Below, one piece after another: positions 1 through 6,690 of a stretch of 64,000 nt of DNA. Under the pieces are notes generated by a model. That model ran no database searches, was not told the origin of the DNA, and saw only the letters and a list, made by a program, of their open reading frames with translations. Source of the DNA: Kitasatospora sp. MAP12-44 (lineage in GTDB: Bacteria; Actinomycetota; Actinomycetes; Streptomycetales; Streptomycetaceae). The DNA is taken from positions 7,626,001 through 7,690,000 of the forward strand of contig NZ_JARZAE010000004.1 in assembly GCF_029892095.1 (NCBI RefSeq), read 5' to 3'. A program made the translations under genes and the position numbers. The stretch's first letter is position 1. Each line of letters opens with the position of its first letter.

Positions 1-841
1 TCCTGTCCGACGAGCACTTGTCGGCGCTGTCCGTGCCGGCGTCGTTGTCGGTGGCCCAGCCGGTGGCGTTGGGCTCGACGATCGGGTTGGTGACGCTCTC
101 GGCCCACTCGCGTCCGCCGACCTCGGTGACACCCTCGGTGGCGGGGTTCACCCCGCTGTCGCCCGGGTCGACGGCGTCGGCACCACAGGCGGCACCCGCG
201 TCGGAGACGTACGGCATGTTGGTGTAGGAGATCTGGCTGCCGTCCGGCAGTGTCGCGCTGTCGTGCCAGGCGCAGTAGCCGCCCGCCGTGCCTGCGGCGA
301 AGCCGGCCGGCACCACGCCGGTGGGTGAGTCGATCACGATCTGGGTCTCCGACTGGTTGAGGCCGAAGCGCAGGGCGACCTTGACCGCCTCGGCCTGGAT
401 GTCGGCGCTGCTCGGCGTCGCCGGCGCGGGTGCGCTGTCGTCGAGCCAGATGCCGAGCAGCGAGTAGAACGAGGCGCGTCCGGCGAAGTCGGTGGCACCC
501 GAGCAGTCGGCGGATCCGGCCGGGATGCCGGAGCAATACTGGGTCACCGAACTGCTCCAGTTGTCGTGCGGGGTGCCAAGGCCGTTCAGGAAGTCCCGCT
601 GCAACGGGGCTTCGCCGGCCGGGTCGTTGGTGATGCCGCCGCTGCCCCACTGCGAGCCCCAGTAGACGACGAAGACCCGCGGGGTGTGCTGGACCGGACC
701 GCCGTGGTAGGTCAGTTTGCCGGTGTCGGCGGGGCCGGCGTCCGGGGTGGCGGCAAGGCCGGGCTGGGTCGAGAGGCCGAGCGCGGCGATGGCGAGGCCG
801 ACGGCGGCGAGACCGCGGCGGTACTTGGGGCGTGAGGACAT
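1..841 (-). CDS. Secreted EXORDIUM/phosphate-induced-like protein, partial (3' end beyond window)
   Basis: The frame stays open from an ATG at 841-839 to the window edge (280 codons), so the C-terminus is missing. A GGAGA ribosome-binding site lies just upstream. The product starts with a signal peptide (MSSRPKYRRG, then a hydrophobic stretch ending GLAA-TPDA). Next come YHGGPVQHTPRVFVVYWGSQ near residue 45, CAWHDS near 195 and VGGREWAESVTNP near 240. This order (an early HGG/WG block, a central CAWH, a late tEvTNP-GW block) recalls the phosphate-induced/EXORDIUM-like family and its bacterial homologues; that assignment is from memory. It is divergent from the G1 peptidase gene and shares a 285-bp intergenic region with it. 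A secreted protein of another kind is possible. Confidence 0.5.
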   Translation of the reverse strand, partial: MSSRPKYRRGLAAVGLAIAALGLSTQPGLAATPDAGPADTGKLTYHGGPVQHTPRVFVVYWGSQWGSGGITNDPAGEAPLQRDFLNGLGTPHDNWSSSVTQYCSGIPAGSADCSGATDFAGRASFYSLLGIWLDDSAPAPATPSSADIQAEAVKVALRFGLNQSETQIVIDSPTGVVPAGFAAGTAGGYCAWHDSATLPDGSQISYTNMPYVSDAGAACGADAVDPGDSGVNPATEGVTEVGGREWAESVTNPIVEPNATGWATDNDAGTDSADKCSSDR

Positions 842-1032
842 TCTCGTCTCCAGTGCGAGTCGGGCCCGTCGACCTGAGTGGTCGCGGCCTGTGCCGCGAT
901 CGGTGACGGTGCCGACCACGGTCGCGACCGGAGAGCGGGCGAGCAATACGGATTTGCGGCACCACCCATACGCAAACAAATCCGGACCCGGCGGAACTGT
1001 ATATGCACCGTGGAGGGAGACTTGACTGTTAT

Positions 1033-1061
1033 TTGCAATCTTTTTGCTTGTTCTCTATATA
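1033..1061 (+). promoter_or_regulatory. Candidate promoter of the first G1 peptidase gene
   Basis: TTGCAA (1033-1038) is separated by 17 nt from TATATA (1056-1061), in an unusually AT-rich stretch of the divergent 842-1126 region. A TTGACT at 1022 is too far from the TATATA box. Start of transcription near 1068 would give a leader of about 60 nt with AAGGAGA at 1112-1118. Only the sequence match supports it. Confidence 0.4.
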
Positions 1062-1126
1062 TTTCGCCGGTGATTTCGGTGAATTCTACGACCCTGCAAA
1101 GCCACACCAGTAAGGAGACATCGGTC

Positions 1127-1858
1127 ATGACCGGTATCAACTGCCGCAAGGCCCTGACCCTGGCCACCGTCGCGGCCACCCTGCTCACCGCGGCACTGGC
1201 CGCCTCCGCCCCGACCGCCGCTGCCGCGGCCCGAGGCGGGTTCCCGCACTTCGACCACGGGGTGCGCGCCGACGAGTTCTGGGCCGGCTACACCGAGACC
1301 GGTGACACGTTCACCTCGGTCAGCGCCCAGTGGAGGGTGCCGAGCCTGGACTGCGACTCCACCCCCGACAGCGTGGTCTCGCCCTGGGTCGGACTGGACG
1401 GCTTCGACTCCGACACCGTCGAACAGATCGGCTTCGACCAGGACTGCAGCAACGGCAGGGTGAAGTACGAGCCGTGGGTCGAGATGTACCCGAAGCACTC
1501 GGTCTACTTCGACGAGACCATGGAGGCCGGCGACCACATCGCGGCCTCCGTCGACGTCGACGGCCAGGACTTCACGCTCACCGAGACCGACAGCACCCAG
1601 GGCTGGTCGAAGACCTACCACGAGACCGGCGACTACCAGCTCAACTCCGCCGAGGTGATACTCGAGGACCTCGGCAGCGGCATCCAGCCGGTCGCCGACT
1701 TCGGAGCGTTGAACTTCACCGACGCCACCGCGAACGATCAGTCGCTCGGCGATGCCGGCACACCCAACTCCACCGACCTCACGCGCAGCGGCACCCGGCT
1801 GACCGCCAACTCCCAGCTCGACGGCGACCAGTTCAGCATCAGATGGCGGCACGCCTGA
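1127..1858 (+). CDS. Secreted G1-family glutamic (eqolisin-like) endopeptidase
   Basis: This is a 243-residue protein with a signal peptide (about residues 1-35, Ala-rich end APTAAAAA) and one G1 peptidase domain. The family uses a Gln/Glu catalytic dyad and is active at acid pH. Here the Gln is Q100 in TVEQIGFDQDC and the Glu is E176 in NSAEVILEDL. The WAGYTETGDTFTSVSAQW and SPWVGLDGF blocks are also typical. The ATG at 1127 follows AAGGAGA, and the signal peptide starts there; upstream in-frame GTGs would bury it. A second G1 gene lies at 5960-6673, with a regulator and a papain-like peptidase between. The product presumably digests protein outside the cell. Confidence 0.85.
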   Translation: MTGINCRKALTLATVAATLLTAALAASAPTAAAAARGGFPHFDHGVRADEFWAGYTETGDTFTSVSAQWRVPSLDCDSTPDSVVSPWVGLDGFDSDTVEQIGFDQDCSNGRVKYEPWVEMYPKHSVYFDETMEAGDHIAASVDVDGQDFTLTETDSTQGWSKTYHETGDYQLNSAEVILEDLGSGIQPVADFGALNFTDATANDQSLGDAGTPNSTDLTRSGTRLTANSQLDGDQFSIRWRHA

Positions 1859-1905
1859 CTCCGGACGCCCGCACTGCCGGGATGTCCCCGAAGCCAGTTC
1901 CCCAC

Positions 1906-1945
1906 TCGGCGCCTTGCCGCGAACACGTTCGCGACAAGGCGCCGA
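1906..1945. terminator. Long inverted repeat between the G1 gene and the LAL gene
   Basis: The left arm TCGGCGCCTTGCCGCGAAC (1906-1924) and right arm GTTCGCGACAAGGCGCCGA (1927-1945) pair over 19 positions with one mismatch and a 2-nt loop. It lies 48 nt after the G1 stop and 28 nt before the LAL start. There is no T-run, as is usual in actinomycetes. It could end the peptidase transcript, or act as an operator or attenuator for the regulator. Confidence 0.6.
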
Positions 1946-1973
1946 CCCATGACCAGAGCCTGGAAGGTACCGG

Positions 1974-4703
1974 ATGCGCGAAGGCGTCAACGAACGGAGA
2001 CTACGGAGAGTGCTGGGATCGGCCGTCGACGGCCGGCCCGGCTTGGTGGTGGTCGAGGGGGAGGCGGGGGCCGGCAAGACCTGGTTCGTGCAGCGGCTGC
2101 TGGGCCTTCCGGAAGCCCGGGGCGTCGCCCGGACGGTCGTCCGGGCGACGCCGGCCGGCGCCGTGGTCCTGGCCGGTCCGGCGCAGCCGGCGCCGGCTCA
2201 GGACGGCTCGCTGCCCGGGCCGTTGTGCGAGCTGCGGGAGCTGCTCGACCTGCGGCCGACCGGACTGCTGGTGGTGGAGGACGTGCACCGGGCCGGGCCT
2301 GCGGACCGGGCCGAGCTGCGCGGGTTGCTCGAATACCCGCCGGACGGCCTGTGCATCGTGCTGACCTATCGGCCGGAGGAGCTGGCCGAGCCGGGCCTGG
2401 TGCTCGGCGCGGCGCTGGAACTGCCGGCGGAGCTGGCCACCCTGCGGATCGCACTGCGCCCGCTCGACCACCGCGAGGTGCGGCAGCTGGCCCTGGAGGC
2501 CATCGGCGAGAGCTGCTCGACGGAGTTCACCACCCGGCTGCACCAGCGTTCCGGCGGGGTGGCGCAGGTGGTCGTGGACCTGCTGGCCGATCTGGCCCCG
2601 GGGTCGGAGGCGGACTGCGAGCGCCTGACGGCACGGCAGGTGGACGAGGTCGTACTCCCCGTGCGGCCGGCCGAACTGATCCTGGGGCGCACCTGCGCGC
2701 TGGCGACGGCCCACCGGCCCATCGCCTGGGCGGCCGCGGTGCTGGACGAGCCGGCCGGGGCGGCCGCCCTGGCCGAGGTCGCCGGTATGCCGGGCGCGGC
2801 CGGCCACCTCGCGCTGCTGGCCGCGCTGCGGACCGCCGCACTTCACCAACTCGGCCAGGACCGCTACGGGTTCCGGGTCCCGATGGCGGCCACCGCGGTG
2901 TACCGGACGGTCCCCGGCCCGGCCCGGCAGGCCCTGCACAGCCGGGCCGCGGCGCTGCTGGAGCGGCGGGAACAGGTGCCCTGGGCACAGCTGGCCAGGC
3001 ACCGTTTCGCCGGCGGGCGGAACTATGACTGGGTGGAGGGCGTGGCCAGGTCGGTCGAGGAGGCAGCCGGGACGGGCGCCCATGAGTCGGTGGTCACGCT
3101 CCTCGAAGAGGCACTCGCCGAGCCCGGCCTGCCGAACTCCGCCCGGCAGCGACTGGCCCCGACCCTGGCCCGCAGCGCAGTGTTGGGCCTCAGCTCGGAG
3201 CAGACGGCGGTGCTGCTGCGCCGCGTCGTCGACGAGGGCGCGCTGCCCGGCGCGGCCCGTGGCGAGATCCGGCTCGGGCTCGGCCTGCTGCTGCTCAACC
3301 ATCTCGACCGGGGAGTCGAGGCCTATCGCGAACTGATCCGAGCAGCGGAGGAGCTGGAGAGTGACCCGGCGCTGGCGGCACGCGCGCTGGCGGCCCTCGG
3401 GGCGGTGGACGTGCCGGGCATCCCGGTGGCCGAAGGCCTCGACTGGCTGGCCAAGGCGGCGGCCCGGGCGGAGGAGAGCGGGGATGCCGCCGCCCGGACG
3501 GCGGTGACGGCCAACCGCATCAGTCTGCTGACCTCCGTGGGGGATTCCGCGGCGTGGCGGCTGCTGGAGGGGCTGCCGCAGAGCAGTGACGATCCGCACT
3601 GCCTGCACCACTGCGCCCGGGCGCTGTGCAACGCCGCCGGCGGCGCGTTCTGGCTGGGCGAGTACGGCCGCTCGGCCGACCTGCTGGCCCAGGCCTTGGA
3701 GCCGGCGGTCCGCAGCGGGTCGCGGCGGGTCGAGAAGCTCGTGCGGTGGAGCGCGGTGCTGCTGGACTGGGCCACCGGGCGCTGGGACGGCCTGGCCGCT
3801 CGCGCGCGGGCGCTGGTGGCCGAGGCGGAGAACATGCCGTCGGTCGTTAACGAGGCTCATCTGGTGCTCGGCGTGGTCGCGTTGGCGAAGGGCGACTGGG
3901 TGCAGGTCGGTACCTCGCTGACGCGACCGGACCGGCCGGGCGGCGACGTCCCGCAGGCGGCGGCGGCGGCCGGCGCCCGGATCCGCCTGGCGCTGGCCCG
4001 TGGGGACGTGCCCGCCGCCGCCGAACGGGCGGGCGCCGTGTGGGCCGCGCTGCGGACCAAGGCGGTGTGGGCCTGGGCGGCCGGCCCCGCGCCCTGGGCG
4101 GTCGAGGCGACCGTGTGCGCAGGCCGGCCGGACGCGGCCCGCGAGATGGTGGAGGAGCTGGCAGCGGGTATCGCCAGCCGCACCGCCCCGCTGGCTGATG
4201 CCGCGCTGACCTGGTGCCGGGGCCTGCTCGCCGAGGCGGACGGTGACCTGGCGCGGGCCGCGGAGTGCTACCGCGAGGCCCGGGTCGGCCACCTCGCTCT
4301 GCCGCGCCCGTACGAGGCGGCGCTGCTTGCCGAGCGGATCGCCCGCGTGACGCTGGCGGCCGATCGCTCCTCGCCCGATGGACTGGATGAACTACGCCTC
4401 GCTGAGGGTGAGTTGGAGAAGCTCGGGGCCTCCTGGGACCTGGCCCGGGTGCGGACGGCGATGCGCGGACACCCGTCGGTCGACCGTCAGCCGCTCGGCC
4501 GGCCTTCGTACGGGGATCGCCTCTCGCCACGGGAGCGGGAGGTCGCGGCCCTGGCGGCCGGCGGCCTGACGAACCGTGAGATCGCCACCACCCTGTACCT
4601 GTCCCCGCGCACGGTCGAACAGCACGTTGCCCGGGCGATGCGCAAGCTGCGGGTGGTCTCCCGCGCCGACCTGTCCGTCGGGGACGGTCCGGGAGCCGAG
4701 TGA
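1974..4703 (+). CDS. LAL-type LuxR regulator with N-terminal ATPase (STAND-like)
   Basis: This 909-residue protein has the plan of a large ATP-binding LuxR-family regulator (MalT-like). A Walker A, GEAGAGKT, lies at residues 29-36. A Walker B-like LLVVEDVHRAG lies near 98-108; the usual acidic pair is E-D rather than D-D. A long helical-repeat middle follows, and a LuxR helix-turn-helix (LSPREREVAALAAGGLTNRE, then SPRTVEQHV) occupies about 845-905. ATG 1974 follows GGAAGG. It sits between two secreted-peptidase genes on the same strand, so it probably responds to a peptide or substrate and controls them; that is inference. The large inverted repeat directly upstream may affect its expression. 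Confidence 0.85.
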   Translation: MREGVNERRLRRVLGSAVDGRPGLVVVEGEAGAGKTWFVQRLLGLPEARGVARTVVRATPAGAVVLAGPAQPAPAQDGSLPGPLCELRELLDLRPTGLLVVEDVHRAGPADRAELRGLLEYPPDGLCIVLTYRPEELAEPGLVLGAALELPAELATLRIALRPLDHREVRQLALEAIGESCSTEFTTRLHQRSGGVAQVVVDLLADLAPGSEADCERLTARQVDEVVLPVRPAELILGRTCALATAHRPIAWAAAVLDEPAGAAALAEVAGMPGAAGHLALLAALRTAALHQLGQDRYGFRVPMAATAVYRTVPGPARQALHSRAAALLERREQVPWAQLARHRFAGGRNYDWVEGVARSVEEAAGTGAHESVVTLLEEALAEPGLPNSARQRLAPTLARSAVLGLSSEQTAVLLRRVVDEGALPGAARGEIRLGLGLLLLNHLDRGVEAYRELIRAAEELESDPALAARALAALGAVDVPGIPVAEGLDWLAKAAARAEESGDAAARTAVTANRISLLTSVGDSAAWRLLEGLPQSSDDPHCLHHCARALCNAAGGAFWLGEYGRSADLLAQALEPAVRSGSRRVEKLVRWSAVLLDWATGRWDGLAARARALVAEAENMPSVVNEAHLVLGVVALAKGDWVQVGTSLTRPDRPGGDVPQAAAAAGARIRLALARGDVPAAAERAGAVWAALRTKAVWAWAAGPAPWAVEATVCAGRPDAAREMVEELAAGIASRTAPLADAALTWCRGLLAEADGDLARAAECYREARVGHLALPRPYEAALLAERIARVTLAADRSSPDGLDELRLAEGELEKLGASWDLARVRTAMRGHPSVDRQPLGRPSYGDRLSPREREVAALAAGGLTNREIATTLYLSPRTVEQHVARAMRKLRVVSRADLSVGDGPGAE

Positions 4704-4744
4704 ATCGCGCAGTACGGAAGCCCGTCGGCACGGATACCCGGTCT

Positions 4745-4757
4745 TGTTCGACGAACA
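4745..4757. promoter_or_regulatory. Small palindrome upstream of the papain-like gene
   Basis: TGTTCG-A-CGAACA is a perfect 6+1+6 palindrome, 41 nt after the LAL stop and about 230 nt before the peptidase start. A possible -35 (TTGACC, 4777-4782) follows it, but I see no good -10. A regulator site is plausible but unproven. Confidence 0.25.
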
Positions 4758-4984
4758 GTTGCGTAGTGTACGGGAGTTGACCGTTAATTCGGCGCGCTGC
4801 TTTGCTTCTGTTGCCCGGGGCGGCGCCGATTCGCAAGCCGTCCAGGTGGTGCGGGGGGATCGCGCTGACGATTGCTCGGCGATTCCCGATCCGCAGGCAT
4901 ATGACGTCTCATCGCCGTATTTCGGGGAGACGCACGTCCGCTTTCTGTCTTCGTGGACAGATCCGACCAAGGAGTCGAACACCA

Positions 4985-5875
4985 GTGCGCATAAAGAGCT
5001 TGTCCGCCATAGCCGCCGTCCTGGCGCTTTCGTGCCTGACGCCGGTGGCCGGTGCCGCCGCCGCGACCAGGTCCGACGACCCGTCCGCGGGCTCCGAGCA
5101 GCATGGTCTGGGCCTCAACATCTCCGCCCTGCGGGCCCAGGCCTTCGGCGCCGGCGCGCAGGAGGACACGGCGCAGGCGCCGTTCCAGCGCGAAGGCGCC
5201 GTGCCGTCGAGCGCGGACCTGACCCAGTACGCACCGACGCCCGGTGACCAGGGGCAGGTCGGTTCCTGCGTGGCCTGGGCCACCGGCTACACCGCGTACG
5301 GCCTCCTGATGAACGAGCAGCACATCAGCGGCTTCCCGACGGCGCCCATGTTCATCTACGCGCAGATCGCCCGGGGCAACGACCAGGGCACCTACGCGGG
5401 CGTCGCCCTCCCCATGGAGCAGGCGCAGGGGATCGACACCAAGTCCGACTACTGGCAGGGGGACTTCGACTACACCACCCAGCCCGACGCCAACGAGCGC
5501 GCGAACGCGGCGAACTACAAGCTGTCCGGCTTCAAGACACTGCCCGTCAGCGGCCCGGACGCCCGGGCTGCCATCGAGGACGCGATCTCCCAGGGCGAGC
5601 CGGTGCCGATCGGCTTCACGGTGCACCAGAGCTTCATGGGGCTGGATGCCCGGAGCGCGTCCACCTACAGCTACCTCCCGGGCGACTCCAGCAGCGACCC
5701 GGTGGTCGGCGGGCACGAGGTGACCATCGTGGCCTACAACGACCAGGGCGTGAAGATCGAGAACAGCTGGGGCAGCGGCTGGGGTGACGGCGGCTTCGTC
5801 ACGGTGCCGTGGAGCTTCTTCAGCACCGGCGACGTCGACGAGATCCACGCCGTGGGCGGACTCGTCCAGAACTGA
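4985..5875 (+). CDS. Secreted papain-like (C1-family) cysteine peptidase
   Basis: This is a 296-residue protein with a clear signal peptide from the GTG at 4985 (MRIKSLSAIAAVLALSCLTP, then GAAAA) behind AAGGAG. An in-frame upstream extension lacks signal-peptide character and was rejected. The catalytic residues are in the papain order: oxyanion Q89 and C95 in QGQVGSCVAW (six residues apart, as in papain), H244 in GGHEVTIVAY and N260 in ENSWGSGWGDGG. The stretch between signal peptide and Q89 is only about 60 residues, short for an inhibitory propeptide. It lies between two G1 peptidase genes and downstream of a LAL regulator, so joint extracellular protein breakdown is likely. Confidence 0.85.
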   Translation: MRIKSLSAIAAVLALSCLTPVAGAAAATRSDDPSAGSEQHGLGLNISALRAQAFGAGAQEDTAQAPFQREGAVPSSADLTQYAPTPGDQGQVGSCVAWATGYTAYGLLMNEQHISGFPTAPMFIYAQIARGNDQGTYAGVALPMEQAQGIDTKSDYWQGDFDYTTQPDANERANAANYKLSGFKTLPVSGPDARAAIEDAISQGEPVPIGFTVHQSFMGLDARSASTYSYLPGDSSSDPVVGGHEVTIVAYNDQGVKIENSWGSGWGDGGFVTVPWSFFSTGDVDEIHAVGGLVQN

Positions 5876-5880
5876 TCCAC

Positions 5881-5918
5881 CCGGCCCCTCCCCGGCTGTG
5901 CTGCCGGGGAGGGGCCGG
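5881..5918. terminator. Rho-independent-type hairpin after the papain-like gene
   Basis: CCGGCCCCTCCCCGGC (5881-5896), loop TGTGCT, and GCCGGGGAGGGGCCGG (5903-5918) form a perfect 16-bp stem. It starts 6 nt after the stop codon and ends 41 nt before the next ATG. No T-run follows. It separates transcription of the two peptidase genes at least in part. Confidence 0.8.
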
Positions 5919-5959
5919 CCCGCTCCCACAACCACGTTCTCGTTCGGAGAGGAATCCTC

Positions 5960-6673
5960 ATGTTCGAGACAAGCTCCGCCCGTCTGCTCGCGGTGGCCGC
6001 CGGCCTGGCCGTCGCGGTGCTCGCCGCGCCTGCGGCTGCCGCCGCCACCCCGGCCGACACCGCCACGTCCGGGATCTGGGCCGGCTACCAGGCCGGCGGC
6101 CCTCCCGGCAGCTTCACCTCCGTCTCCGCCTCCTGGATCCAGCCCGCCGTGACGTGCGGCTCGCAGGACACCTACGCCTCTTTCTGGGTGGGCCTGGACG
6201 GCTCCGGCCCGCTGGAGCAGACCGGCACCGAGGCGGACTGCCTCGACGGCCGGCCCGTCTACCGCGCGTGGTCGGAGGTGCTCCCGGCCGCCGAGACGCC
6301 GTACTCGGTGACCGTCCAGCCCGGCGACCACCTGACCGGCAGCGTGGTCGACAACGGTGACGGCACGTTCACCATGACCGTGGCGGACAGCACCCAGAAC
6401 TGGACGCAGAGCACCGTCCAGCAGGGGTCCGCAGGATCGCAGGACAGCACCGCCGAGGTCGTCGCCGAGGCACCCCAGCTCGGTGGCCGGCGGGCGAGGC
6501 TGTCCGACTTCGGGACGGTGAACTTCACCGGCGCCACGGCCAACGGCTCCCCGCTCGGCGGTTACTCGCCTCTCCAGGTCGTGATGGGCGACGGGGACGG
6601 AGGTACCGTGCTGGCACAGCCAGGCCCGATCTCCGCCGGGGACTTCGCCGTCACCTGGGAGAACGGCGGCTGA
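5960..6673 (+). CDS. Second secreted G1-family glutamic endopeptidase
   Basis: This 237-residue paralogue of the 1127-1858 product has a signal peptide (about 1-28, ending APAAAAATP) and the full G1 domain. Catalytic residues are Q87 in PLEQTGTEADC and E166 in STAEVVAEAP. Family blocks WAGYQAGG, SFWVGLDGSG and FGTVNFTGATANG are present. The ATG at 5960 follows GAGAGGAA. The two G1 proteins share the same architecture but differ widely between the motifs, so they are probably an old duplication with different specificity. The stop is 17 nt from the end of the convergent LAL gene. Confidence 0.85.
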   Translation: MFETSSARLLAVAAGLAVAVLAAPAAAAATPADTATSGIWAGYQAGGPPGSFTSVSASWIQPAVTCGSQDTYASFWVGLDGSGPLEQTGTEADCLDGRPVYRAWSEVLPAAETPYSVTVQPGDHLTGSVVDNGDGTFTMTVADSTQNWTQSTVQQGSAGSQDSTAEVVAEAPQLGGRRARLSDFGTVNFTGATANGSPLGGYSPLQVVMGDGDGGTVLAQPGPISAGDFAVTWENGG

Positions 6674-6690
6674 CGCGCCGTCGGCCTCGC

